NCBI GenBank assembly: GCA_950295325.1
Contig: OX485805.1
Location: 21,811,501 to 21,875,500 of the forward strand
DNA length: 64,000 nucleotides
Reading direction: 5' to 3'
DNA from: Polytrichum commune
Taxonomy: Eukaryota; Streptophyta; Polytrichopsida; Polytrichales; Polytrichaceae
Notes under the pieces: generated by a model
Seen by the model: only the letters and a program-made list of their open reading frames with translations
Told to the model about the DNA's origin: nothing
Databases searched by the model: none
In this document: positions 52,901 through 63,590 of the stretch, piece by piece
Layout: every line of letters begins with the position of its first letter
How positions within the stretch are numbered: the stretch's first letter is position 1
Program-made: the position numbers and the translations under genes

Positions 52901-53187
52901 CTACAAGCACACACGGTATGAGCAGAGATTCTAAAGCGATTGAGTGGCTTTCGATTCCTGCTGCTGATGTCTTTCGTGTATCTAAATCGCCTAGCTGCAT
53001 TCAATGTGAATGTTGCTTTACGCCACGGCCTTATCCATTCTTCATCTATATGTTTCCAATCATATTGCTTAAATGGATCCTTCGTCCACTCCTCTGCGAA
53101 TCCCTTGGTACATTCTGTGGTTTGCCTTGACCACCATTTGTTCGTCTCCTGGCTTCCACCATGTGGATACATCCTAGAGGTCGTCAT
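49903..53187 (-). CDS. ACA: Type IIB (ACA-type) Ca2+-transporting P-type ATPase, copy 2
   Basis: An intronless 1094-residue paralogue of the pump at 7219-10533, in inverted orientation. The ATG at 53187 starts a different N-terminal leader (MTTSRMYPHGG), then the shared calmodulin-binding autoinhibitory region (RPWRKATFTLNAARRFRY). The phosphorylated Asp is D470 in CSDKTGTLT. PEGLPLAVTL, KGAAE and TGDGTNDAP are all present, so it should be active. From the phosphorylation site to the end only a handful of residues differ from copy 1, and a 230-nt stretch compared base by base (9001-9230) has one difference. The first 420 residues differ much more, most strongly in the N-terminus and around the third membrane span. 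The last residues also differ. This mosaic suggests gene conversion. The 5' and 3' flanks of the two genes are not obviously alike. Confidence 0.97.
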   Translation of the reverse strand: MTTSRMYPHGGSQETNKWWSRQTTECTKGFAEEWTKDPFKQYDWKHIDEEWIRPWRKATFTLNAARRFRYTKDISSRNRKPLNRFRISAHTVCACRRFRFRKVTPTDAIVVDSSILVQLLQDRRLEDLQKLGGVEGLANSLQTDLENGLDENEEQMQKRRDSYGANTYPKKTTQGFWSFVWDACKDTTLIILMVCAVISLATGMWTEGVQKGWYEGTSIGVAVVMVIAVTSMSDYKQGLNFRNLNKEKENIQLLVLRAGQRQMVSIFDLVVGDIVPLSIGGQVPADGILVEGHSLSIDESTMTGESLPVKKDKSKPFLLSGCKVQDGQGAMLVTGVGLNTEWGQVMASISEDNGDETPLQVRLNGAATLIGKAGLLVAVVVLIILIIRYFAITFKNASASNKTAMKVIKELVHIFSIAVTIVVVAVPEGLPLAVTLTLAYSMRKMMADKSLVRKLAACETMGSATTICSDKTGTLTTNKMTVIKAWLGGEMRDEDNAVLLNTLPPTLLQKLAQSICLNSNGTVSPPKADAEPVVTGSPTEAAVLSWGIKLGMNFKQLRHENEILHVETFNSEKKRAGVVYKTVEGDVELHWKGAAEIILELCTWWIDSTGERRPMTEGKREELKTVIEGMAAQTLRCIAFAYRSIDGAAIPSGEEARSEWKVPDSELTLMAVAGIKDPCRPGVREAVEKCQRAGVKVRMVTGDNIFTAKAIAAECGILTEGGLVVEGRDFRTWDDARLDKDLDNLEVMARSSPLDKLKLVKALKERRGDVVAVTGDGTNDAPALKEADIGLSMGIAGTEVAKESSDIIILDDNFTSVVKVVRWGRSVYANIQKFIQFQLTVNVVALTINFVAAVSSGQVPLTAVQLLWVNLIMDTLGALALATEAPTDDLMERAPVGRTEPLITNIMWRNIFGQAVYQIVVLLTLTYAGIGLLGLQGTRADQDLMRNTIIFNAFVFCQLFNEVNARRPQELNVFEGIHKNYLFMGIIGATVFFQVIIVTFLNQFADTTKLPLKWWGLCIAIGFVALPLAALVKCIPVTKKPILEISCFPSKSCFRLKRRRKNYESADEFSSHRQSRCNTKAQETATPAANITIH

Positions 53188-54700
53188 GAGGTTGCTTTAC
53201 TGCCGCAACTGCAACTTGTGGACTTCAACAACCTCAATTCCAATGAGACTGTAGTCGAGGATGCAGTTGAGGATTTAGTCCAGAATTTATCCCAAACTAC
53301 TTGAGGTGCTTCACCAGGTTCAATTCGGAAGCCCTGACGAATTGTCGAGAGCTCTGATGGGTCCTGCAGGTTTCAGCGACAGTTGATACCTTAATCCATC
53401 ATCTACAGTTTCTATTTAAGTAGAATCGACCAAAACCCAAATCCAAATTATAGCATGCTTGAGTTGCATTATAGGATCCTCATCCGAGGAAATTAAATAC
53501 GTTCATTTTTACTTGATTACAAATTTAATCACTTGTAAATGTCACTATATATAATTTTATTCTAGTAGACATATTACTAAACAGTCAATACAAAAGTGAT
53601 AAACAATGCAAGCTCGAAAAAACCACATTTCACCATGCAAACTAAGCCGCAACACATGTTGATGCAATGGAACACCTCAAAAGTATTTTCTTTTGCAAGT
53701 ACTGGAATTATCGTTTAGTAACTTAATCGGATTTGTAGTCCCTCTATTGACATTTTCCATTGGTTGTGTTTAGGATATATACTGGTTGAGGTTTAGGGTC
53801 TTCAGGAAAAATACTAGTACTTACAGATAAACCAGATGTGTTTGAGAAATAACCAGTTGAGGTTTATGGTCTTCAGGAAAAATACTAGTACTTACAGATA
53901 AACCAGATGTGTTTGAGAAATAACCAGTTGAGGTTTATGGTCTTCAGGAAAAATACTAGTTACGAATGAACCGGATGTGTTTGAGAAATAACCTTTTGAG
54001 GTTTTAGACTTAAGGAAAATTACTAGTTACAGATGAAAGGGATGAGTTTGAGAAATAAGCGGTCAAGGTATGAGACTTCAGAAAATTAAACATCACAAAT
54101 GAACCGGACAAGTTTGAGAAATAAGCGGTTGAAGTTCATGATTTCAGAAAATTACCAATCATTTTAGAGGAAATTCCAAAGTTAGTGAAAAAAAACAACG
54201 CAGGATGAGTGGCAGTGTTGCCAAGGTCTGCATCTGCATCCTGGACGGAGGCCACTTTTCATTCCGGATGCAGATGCAGATTCTGGAACGACTGGGCTTG
54301 CTCTGACTAGTTCTCATTACCCTTGCACTTTTGGCCGTGCCATCCGTTACGAACTTCGAGGTGACCATGATGAGTATCCATGGACCAACACGGTGACAAA
54401 AAACATGTGACCGGCCAGAGAAAATGTACAAAGTGTTGACAACGCATGAGAAATGGCGCACATTCTGCATCTGCTCATGCATCCTCGTCCTGTCTCTACT
54501 GATTCAAATCATGTCGACACCTAAATTTTACCCATCAAGAATATGACCCAAACCTGATCCATTTCCTGCAGATGAGCCTATCATCAATCTCCATGAGACA
54601 GTGCATACGATCGGCCAGTACTAATCACATAACAAGTCATAAGCCAGGTTAAAGGTACCTGGTTCAGATGCATGTGAGTAAATTGAGCTGCAACTCGATC
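53188..54700. other. Upstream region of Ca2+-ATPase 2
   Basis: Presumed 5' UTR and promoter of copy 2, then AT-rich DNA, then the minisatellite at 53784-54170. A minus-strand frame at 54482-54159 has no family resemblance and overlaps the repeat, so it is not called. Confidence 0.4.
53784..54170 (+). repeat. Minisatellite, 65-71-bp unit, about six copies
   Basis: The unit is GGTTTATGGTCTTCAGGAAA, then AATACTAGTACTTACAGATA, then AACCAGATGTGTTTGAGAAA, then TAACCAGTTGA. The first copies are nearly identical and the later ones decay. The last runs into the dispersed repeat also present at 320-490 and 2928-3118. Confidence 0.8.
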
Positions 54701-54702
54701 GT

Positions 54703-54981
54703 ATGCAGCAATCGCTAGCTCCTGGTGCCTTCGCGCGGTTAGCTAGGAACTTGAATCGCTTCACAACTGATCGCTATACAGCGGTCTTAGCGGGGTGTTC
54801 CAATGCAAGTTCTTCCCAACAAGAGAGTAGGTTGTTATCATTTTGCACCAGGAATATATATACAAACAATTCAACCAATTCATCTGCAACGAACTGTCGT
54901 CACGGTGGCTCCCCTGCTATTGTCGGCGGCGCCTGCGACGAAACGGTTTGTGAGGAAACAGACTATTCCAGAAGTTTTTAA
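54703..54981 (+). other. Possible 5' exon with transit-peptide-like N-terminus
   Basis: A 92-codon frame opens MQQSLAPGAFARLARNLNRF, with Arg, Ser and Ala and no acidic residues early on, like a mitochondrial or plastid targeting peptide. It then loses any clear character. No downstream exon is found. It could be a truncated nuclear gene for an organelle protein, or chance. Confidence 0.22.
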
Positions 54982-55250
54982 AGCCTTAGTGGCTAATTGC
55001 CGGTAGTTGCTACGAAGGGTCGGATTTTTTCCAATTTACATCGGCAACAGCCGCTCTTTTGTAAAATCAATCGGCCAATTGTCTATATTTTCATATTTTC
55101 ATTGGCCAATATCCAATTAAATGGAATTCATATCGGCACTAATTTTTTTTTAAATGTATGAAAAGTTATTAGAAATCATTTCTTAGTACAAAATCTTGAA
55201 TAAGTGAAAAGAAAGGCATGTTCAAAACTTTAAATTTGAAGACTTAATAT

Positions 55251-55300
55251 CCTTGGCAGGAATTGAACCTACCAATGCCTTCACCGCTTGAAGGCCAAGG
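55251..55300 (-). other. tRNA-like fold lacking an anticodon arm
   Basis: On the minus strand, CCTTGGC and GCCAAGG form a 7-bp stem enclosing a D-arm-like CTTCAAGCGGTGAAG and a T-arm-like GGTAGGTTCAATTCCTGCC. No anticodon arm is present. It may be a tRNA-derived relic, for example from a SINE; it is unlikely to be a functional tRNA. Confidence 0.25.
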
Positions 55301-58213
55301 GTCCCCCAATTCTTCATAGAAGCTATTGGATTTGGTCATGGAAAGGTTGCATAATTCAAAAAGTTTAAGGTTTAGGGTACTTCCTCAAGTGCATCATCAA
55401 ATGGCCCAGACAAATAGTGCTCTAGATGCTTTTGGCTGAAATCCAGTAACTCACAAGAAGAATCGGCTACATTTCCGGGACATTTTTTGGTCCATCGGCT
55501 AATTGCCGGAGGATTGAAATTACAGTCGGATTGCCATCCGATGGTTGGAAATTTGGACCAGCCATGAGGGGAAATCCATCGACTGATAATGAACTAGCCG
55601 TCGGTTTTCCCTGAACATAGCTACGAACTATGGCGTGTCAGATACGGGCTGGGGCAGCCTCTAGGGAAATTTATGAACCCGACCGAAAATTGTTGCCCGT
55701 CCCGTCCAACTTCGAAAAAAATATTGCGCTTGCATTCTCGAAGACTGTTTGACTACAAATCTCATATTGAGTGCACTTCACCTTCAAGGTCTAAAATCCA
55801 ATATATATGTGCACTTCCGGAAGTGAAACCATCAATGAAACACGTAATTAACTTGGAGGTCAAAAAATTTACAGAATCCTCACTCACATTGAGGTTATAA
55901 TTTTTATGACTTACCATTTGAAATTGTCTTTGTCATTCTAAAATGACACTGAAATTGAGTGTGTTGATTCAATATGTATATTTTAAAATATTTTAGGTAA
56001 TGCCGTCTACTCTCACAAGTATTCATAACCGCCGTCACAGTTGTTGACACCAACTCCACCTCAAAGTTGACTAGATAACAAATAGAATTTAAATATCTAG
56101 TAAGACCAATGATGCATTTTTCTTATTGACCCCCAAATGGTGGACCACATTTTTCTTCCATCATTTTTCAAGAGTTGACAACATGGTGGGATGGATAATC
56201 CATGTCCCCATGTGCCAACCTAGTGCGGATTTCAATCTATTTATAGTTTCCAAACTTTGAGGGGGTGACGTCAATGGAGGAAATTGATGGTATCCCATCC
56301 TACATGCCCCCCCCCCCCCAAACTTCACCACCATAAGTTGCAAGGAACAATTGTTATAGGATGCCTACAATGTAGGCGTCAAGTGGGCCTCATTCGGTTA
56401 ACTTCGTCGGTTCATGGTTCGGTGGTATCCAAGAATGGACACCAATAGACATGTGTTTTAAAAGGGTGACAATTTGCTTAGGATTTGTTGATTAATCTAG
56501 GTTCAATAAAATAAAGTTGTGTGTAAAGTCTTAAGAGTAGGCTTCCAATGGATGGAGTCGGTTAGAATGAAGGTGCACATTTCAAAGAGTGTGCTATCCA
56601 CTCAGTTGCCTTGAAGTTGAAGTTTTCGTAAGGCCTAGTTTAATATGTGAAAAGAGTGGTGTCTAGTTTGGTCATGTTATTCGGTGGAGAAAGTTCGCCT
56701 CGTATAGACCGATGTGGGATTTCGGGTGGGGCATACTATGTAGGCATACCTTATTTTGAGATTGTAAAATTCTCTCAAAGTCTTGGGATTGAAAGAGGGA
56801 ACCCAAGATCGGGAATCCACACAACTTTCAAAATCAAGCTCCAACACAAGAAAAACTAATGAGTCCTTTATTGAAAATTTTCACAGAGATGGGTGAAACT
56901 CCAAGCTTCATCCTACCTTATTGGATGGGCTTTACTGGTAACTACATATACCAATCAGCAAAATTGAGGGGGCATGTTTGATTATTTACAGATATAAGTA
57001 AAGATACATATTGGAATTAAGTAAGACATTCATATGAGCTCCAAAGATTATGTGGAAAAATGCCCAATAGCCTCCAAGTGGGTTTGTTAATCATCTTGTA
57101 CTAATCACATGCTTAACATTCTAGGAGAAGTGGGTATAGAGCTAAAAGTGTATGCTTTTTATGTGTTCTTTGCCTTGGAAGAAATCTTGGTTCCACCTTG
57201 TTATGATCCTATTCAAGATTGCTACATTGTGATCACAGTTTGTTGGATGGCATGAAATACATAGACATTCTTTTTATAGTTCCTAATGTGATCACACTAC
57301 TTCAAGTTTTTTTGTAGTACAAAAGCACATAGATTTCTAGAGGACGTGTATATAATTGTGACTCATTGTTTTATCAATGTATGATCAGAATATGGATTTT
57401 TGAAGGTAAGACTTCCATTGATTAATATAGAGATCATAAAAAAAAATTAAATCTTATAACCATATTGATAGAGATTAAGCTTCGACAACTTTGTAGAGGT
57501 GTAAGATGTTATTAGATAATCAAAAAAATCAATTGATCAATAATAGATCGTATGAAAGTGTAGACCTCCTTGGGGCATCTAGCAATTAATCAATGCAAAT
57601 AATTGGATGTTGACTTTCAATTTCGAACAATATGAGTAAAATGCACTAACTTGCCTATTATCCAACTTTGACATTCTCCAACCACTATACAAACTTCATC
57701 CTCGTAGGAAATCTTAATACGATCTACTTCTAAGTTGGCAACAAGTTCTTGGAATAAACAAGTCTTAAGTAACTGTAGATCCAAATGTTCACGTTGAAAA
57801 ACAACATGCACACCTCCAATTCTTGACTTCAATTTTGCTTCACATGCACTCCCCTTGATATTTGGAGGGGAAACCGGTTATACAAGGACGGAAGCTAAGG
57901 AACGTGACAATATGGTTGTACTCCATACCCAAAATATGGAAAAAGGGTCATATTTGAGGACTACTAACCTACAACTCTAGTGAAGAATGTTATGAAATTT
58001 GCTAAAATTGAAGAGTAACGTTAGGATCACAAATTGCTACAGCCGTTAACAAAATCTTAAGAAATTATACACGTTTCAACTATTTAATTATTTAATTAAT
58101 AATTAATAATTATTCCTGTATTTATACTGATATTTTAGAAATTAAAATAGACCTTGTTTCCCTCAACCACCCAATACCGTAGGTGATTGCCACCCACTAT
58201 TTCGGCGGACGGA

Positions 58214-58266
58214 AGTGTGACCGACTAACAGAACATCCGGTCGGTGAAACTCTAGTCGGTCACACT
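58214..58266. repeat. 14-bp-stem hairpin
   Basis: AGTGTGACCGACTA (58214-58227) and its exact complement TAGTCGGTCACACT (58253-58266) flank a 25-nt loop that itself contains GGTCGGT. It stands in a GC-richer patch and could be a regulatory hairpin or a small MITE core. Confidence 0.55.
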
Positions 58267-58277
58267 TTCGTCAGCCG

Positions 58278-58286
58278 ACACGTGGC
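58278..58286 (+). promoter_or_regulatory. ABRE-type G-box
   Basis: ACACGTGGC matches the abscisic-acid response element consensus exactly. It lies just after the hairpin and before a GC-richer region. No gene is confirmed downstream, so a role is speculative. Confidence 0.3.
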
Positions 58287-59224
58287 AAACAAGCAGGGTC
58301 TGCGCAATCCCCGCACACGGGAGAGCGCGAGCGTCCTAAAATTATAAGTTAGCTGACAAAGTCTGCTTCACGGTGTTGTTGACATAAAGTCTAATTTCAA
58401 TTCAGAGCCCTGGATTCCTGGAATTGCATTCTGGCTGCCGGCGCCATAGCCAGGATTTTCTCAATGGTGTCCAAGTGGATTGTTTTGCAGCCAGGCTCGT
58501 GGATGGAAGTTCGAGCTGGTTCGGTGATGTCTGTGTTGTTGTTTCATATGGTTTCAGAATTTTACGACCGCAAAAACCTGTGATCTGGAGGTTGGAGTTG
58601 AAGTATTTAATGCCAGATACTTTTGGGAAGCGAGATGCTTAGGCTTGGGCCGGATGATTTGAAAAGCATGTACGTCTTTGAATGCTTCTGGTAATTAGCT
58701 GAGCTGAGAGTAGTTTCATCGGATTTGTAGTACCCATTTCTACTTTTCTGAGCGAGGGTAGAGGAACTTTTGTGTAAGAAATTGCACAGCCATGTTATAC
58801 ATGCAGGGCGCGAAGATGACAATCGCAAACAAGAATAGCAAAGGCGAGGCTCCGACAAGAAAGGGTTTTGAAATTTTGAGGATGATATTCCCAAGCCGTG
58901 ATGCCTTTCCTATCCGATGCGCACATAAACCCTATGAGTCACAAGTGTTTCTTGAAAGTAGATTCGGAAAACATGAGTGGACCTAAAAATTTTGTGTCAG
59001 GATCTCAGTCACAGGGGTCTTTTTCTTGTTAACGACGCTTTAAACGAGAATGTCTCAATTAAGAGCCATTCATTCGTCTTTCTTTTCTTTGTGCAGTTCA
59101 TGATACACCGACGTCTGAATTTGGGCTCCCATCATATAACTAACAAGGGCCCTTTTTCTTCATGTGCCCACAAAATTTATGTTGCTTACCTGATAATTAA
59201 AGGCAACTGTTTCAGGCCATAGTA

Positions 59225-59540
59225 GTGAAATGAAATTGATTCTGAAGTCCAGGAATCCAAAAGGCTTATGGGATGGTCCGAGATGACCCTAAACTACCGG
59301 ATGATGGGGGAGAGATACCCATATCTCAAGGAAGAGGTTGGCGGTTGACAGAAAACTTGTCAGGCGGTCAACTGCCTCCTGTGCTGTGGCCCTAGCCTGT
59401 CGGCAATCTGTCTCAAAAAAAAAAAATACATGGAATGGTGTCAAACCGAATAATTCCCGTCAGTCGTGGAGTGTGGTAGCTCCGTGAAATAGAGGCCAAT
59501 ATTGACTGATGGTCCAATTGAAAGAGACTTAGACTCCGTT
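59225..59540 (+). repeat. Dispersed repeat, related to 655-830
   Basis: Contains the same ordered blocks as 655-830 (GAAATGAAATTGATT, GTCAAACC, CCGTGA-ATAGAGGC, CCAATTGAAAGA), with extra sequence in the middle. It is non-coding. Confidence 0.4.
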
Positions 59541-60979
59541 CTCAAATTGAGTAAGTTAATACGTAATTTGAGTCATGGAGGCTTTCAAAAGAGTGAAACT
59601 TCAATGGTGAAGTTGGAGTACACGTGTCCACAATCATTCACATCACGAATGAACTTCCACAATTGAAGCTGGAGTAGGCTAAACCACTGTAATGTAGTAG
59701 AATTTATCAGAGAAATGGAGTGGTCCATACGGAGCTTCTGCTGTTTGCTTCAGAGGGAGCTTGACTTGGCTGCGGTGCTATCTGGGGTTGTTGATAAAGC
59801 TGCAGTGAGTCCTGCTTCGTCCTTCTTCCATATTACCTTGGATATTTGACATCATTTAGGGCAGAAAACTCATTATAATGCAGCTTCGATCCCTCCACAC
59901 TGAATGCGGATAGTAATTTCTGGGAATTATGTCAGCCCAGGTCACTTGGAACACTAATTCAACAAAACCTCCATATATGTGAGAAAATATGGCTTTTGAA
60001 TTCTTCATTTGTTGACAATACGTTTCTGGCTTCTCAAATTGGATGTTGAATCTGTGCAAATAGTTTTACTCTGAATTGACATATCGCATTTATGGAGTAA
60101 GAGAATCTTGTGATGGTGCTTCATAATATCTTAGTACAGTTTGGAAACGTGTTCCAAGCAACTTACGCAACAGATTGATCTTCGTTGTGCTGTTGGTAGT
60201 ACCTGTAAGTCTCCTGAAGACAAGGGGTGGACGCAGAATTACCAAAACCATGTATTACTGCGACAAAAGCCACGCTTGTATTAAGACAGCACATCAACCT
60301 GTCAGATAGTTCTGCAACTGAAACTTACTACTGAGTCAGTCTTTGTGAGGTTGGAGTTTGCTGAACAGATTGAAGATGTTTGATAGTCTAGAAAGCTATG
60401 CAGGTGCGTTCTGGAAAACATTCGTGGATGCCACAAGGAAAATCTTGTGGACAAATTCGGACCCAGGAATACAAGCACAAAGTTAAGTTTATGACATGAG
60501 CACATTAGTAAATTAAATGAGAACATAAGCATTCAACTTACAAATATTTAGCCCACGATTAATATCCTTTGGATGCTTAAATCGTTAAGCATTCGGATGT
60601 GCACACTTCAGACTTGAATATGTACACAGGCATGAAGACTGGTAAGAGATGTCTACCATATGCCAGAAGTGACATAAGTGTCCACTTACTGCTCCTAAAT
60701 TACACCTGATTACCTAGGCTTGATTTAATCCTGATCCCAAAACTGGATTTACTCTGCCGACTAAACCGCACTATTCACATTCCCCAAAATTCTGCAATTG
60801 CGCTGCCTAAGCTTCACATTGTCTGTGCTTCAGCTGTAGATAGGAGACTTCCATGAGTAAAATTGATCATGATGAACATCCTGACAGAAAGTTATATGAA
60901 TGTAGTTGTGCTACGTGCTTCGGTGTTTGAGACTGACATGAAGTTGCTGGTGTTTGTCAGAATGTGCATTTGGAGAGAT

Positions 60980-63100
60980 TCATCGCTCCCTTGGTCTGCA
61001 GACAACCGTTGAGTGGGTAGCAATGCGAAGACTGAACTGTCCTCTATTCTCCGTAACATCGATTTTCTTCACACCTGGAGGAGGAAGAAGCTCGAACGAT
61101 TGCACAAGCCTGCCAAGAACAATGGCCAACAATGGCATGGCAATGATGATTCCAGGGCACGCGCGCCGACCAACACCGAAAGGCAGGAACCGGAAGTCAT
61201 TTCCACTCGCTTCGATCTTACCGTCCAGGAAGCGCTCGGGCATGAACTTCTCGGGCTGCTCCCAGTCCCTGGGGTTGTTTCCAATCCACCATGCGTTCAC
61301 CAGGATCTTGCTCTCGGAGGGGATGTCGTAGCCGGCGAGCTTGGCTTGCTGGAGGTTCATGTGGGGCACCAGCAGAGGGATGGCCATGTGGAAACGCAGA
61401 ACTTCCTTCACAAATGCTGACAAGTAAGGGAGCTTGTTGTCGTATGTGTCGGGTTCAGAGACGAGGATACCCTTCCCAAGCACGTCGTCGAGCTCCTTCA
61501 GAATGCGAGTCTGCATCTCTGGGTTGTTCACAAGCTGCGCCACTCCCCACTCGATCGACCACAATGTTGTTTCAATTGCTGCAATATCATGTCAATCAAC
61601 AACAAAGTTATAAACTACCAATAATACATTTTGGCAAGGGTGAATGGCAATCGCAATCGCATGGGTGGTTTCGCAGTCACCATTCCAACATTCCCAAACG
61701 GGACACCAATTCATAGTCAAGAAGAAAATGCCCACGAGTGAAGAAAAGTGAACGTCATACATTATCAATCTGCACAGCACTGCGAACATAACCTAAAAGT
61801 GGTAAATAGGAGCGAAATCCAAAACCCCCAAACCAAAGTTCATGCATTGCATCTCGTACCTGCCACATTGATGTTCTCAATAATGTACAGAACATTGTCC
61901 TCGTTGATTTCACCCTTCTCTTGAGCCTCCAAAATGTAGTCCATGCCGCACTTATCAGCACCTGATTGGGGCCCTTTCACACTCAACAGCTTTCTGCCAA
62001 ATTTCCCACACCAACGTATTAGAAAATTTCACCCATACTGTTCTTAAGGATGTGTAAGGACATCCTCTTTCTATTCTAGCTCCATACAGTCAAGTAGCAA
62101 GCTCGTTGGTCGACACCTCATTGTTACCTATCGTCGGCACAAAACCTTCTTCTCCCATCATATACACCAGGATCCAACTTCAAGAAACTTGCCGAAAAGA
62201 ATCTCAACTAGTGTATACTCTCCAAGATGCTTATCTAAGGAGAAGCACCCACTACACCATTTAAGAATGCTATCCTCATTGTACCCTCCTCAATTTATGC
62301 ACTTTCAACACAGGAGAGGAGAGAATGTAAGAATCTCGCTCAACAGATTCAGAAACTTCATCAATTGCTAGCAAGCAGTGATAGTTCAGCTGCTTCTAAT
62401 TAAGTCCCAGACGAATTGCAAAGTCTAAATGCTGCAATCACTCGGCCAATGTCACTTACTTGCGCTCATCGAGGAAGGATTCTTTAAAGAGAGCCAAACG
62501 CCGGTCCTTGACATCCTGACACACCTTCAAGTAACCCTTCAAGAAGGGTCGGAGGATGGGGATGAAATCACCATAATTGTAATCAAAGCTCTGCTGCAAC
62601 CGACTTCGCTCACCATTCAACGCCTTGAGATTCACGTATAGAGGGTCATCTTCCTTCTCAAACCGAGAATTGAACATCATCCGATACATCACATTGTACA
62701 TGAGGAGCTGCAGCCTTGTGCGAATCACCACACCCTTGGTGGCGGCGTCGGGGTTAGCCTTGAGGTCCTGGATGGCGAAGTCGGCTTCCTCCTCCCATGC
62801 CATGCGAGATTGTTGCACCATTTTTTTGGTGAAGAAGGGGATCGTCATAATTCTGCGCATCAACCGCCAATGGTCACCGTGGTCGGTGAATATCATGTCC
62901 TGACCCTTCCCTGTGAAAATGTCGAGCACCACGTTGCGAGTTCGGGAGCCGAACACGATGCCCTGTGTGTGGAGAACGTCCTTGGCGATGTCGGGGGATG
63001 ATACCACCACCAGGTTTCGTTGTCCCATCCTCAGGAGGAACAAGTCGCCATACTTCTGGGCCATCTCTGCCAAGTTTCTGTGGTTCAAATCATCTCCGAC
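60980..63100 (-). CDS. C4H: Cinnamate 4-hydroxylase (CYP73), partial: exons 2-4
   Basis: Three exons with GT-AG borders: 63100-62460, 61993-61860 and 61578-60980. C4H is the ER-bound P450 that converts trans-cinnamate to p-coumarate, the second step of the phenylpropanoid pathway, with NADPH-P450 reductase as partner. Seen in order: [20 protein letters not shown], then [38 protein letters not shown] (exon 3), the I-helix [13 protein letters not shown] across the exon 3-4 join, KEVLRF (ExxR), PERFLDGK, and the haem loop [11 protein letters not shown] with its Cys ligand. The C-terminus ([14 protein letters not shown]) is typical. Exon 1, with the membrane anchor and the proline hinge up to GNWLQ, is not found up to 64000 and probably lies beyond the window. 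No damage is seen in the exons present. Confidence 0.95.
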
Positions 63101-63229
63101 CTGGATGTCGCAAAACGTCACGGAAGTATGTCAAGTCGACCGGTTACCTTCTACTTTAATAGTCATCAGAACTTTGCTCAATTAACTGTGAACCACCAAA
63201 ACTCCATCAATGGTCAGATTGACGTCATT

Positions 63230-63590
63230 GTGTGTGTGGAGTGATCGAACTGCCCAACCACAAGAACTTGCTCAAACAAGTTTCACTAAAACTATGATCA
63301 CCCCCAACAATCTGCAAGCTTCAGATTGATAGTCCTCATTATATGTGTGGAGCGATCGAATTGCCCAACCACAAGAACCTGCTCAAACAAGTTCCACTAA
63401 AACCATGATCACCCCAACTATCTCCAACCTTCAGATTGACCGGCTCATTTGTATGTGCGAATGAGTGATCGAACTGCCCGACCACAAGTACTCGAACAAT
63501 TTTCACTAAAACTAAGATCACCCCAACTATCTGCAAGCTTCATATTGACCTAAATATATTGCATGTGTGGATCAGATATCAAACTGCCCA
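63230..63590 (+). repeat. Tandem repeat, about 113-bp unit, three copies plus a part
   Basis: Each unit reads TGTGTGGAG-GATCGAA-TGCCCAACCACAAGAAC, then AAACAAGTTTCACTAAAAC, ATGATCACCCC and TGCAAGCTTCAGATTGA. It lies upstream of C4H exon 2, presumably in its first intron. Confidence 0.75.

Larger units (their letters stand above)
54982..60979. other. Gene-poor 6-kb stretch
   Basis: No gene is recognised. Items seen: a tRNA-like hairpin at 55251-55300, a C-tract at about 56307-56318, an AATTAATAATTAATAATTATT run near 58095, a hairpin with an ABRE at 58214-58286, and a dispersed repeat at 59225-59540 matching 655-830. The region 58380-58640 is richer in GC and might be part of a gene, but I could not build exons. 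Confidence 0.45.

Noticed and set aside
55251..55300. Functional tRNA gene
   Set aside because: No anticodon stem-loop and only 50 nt.
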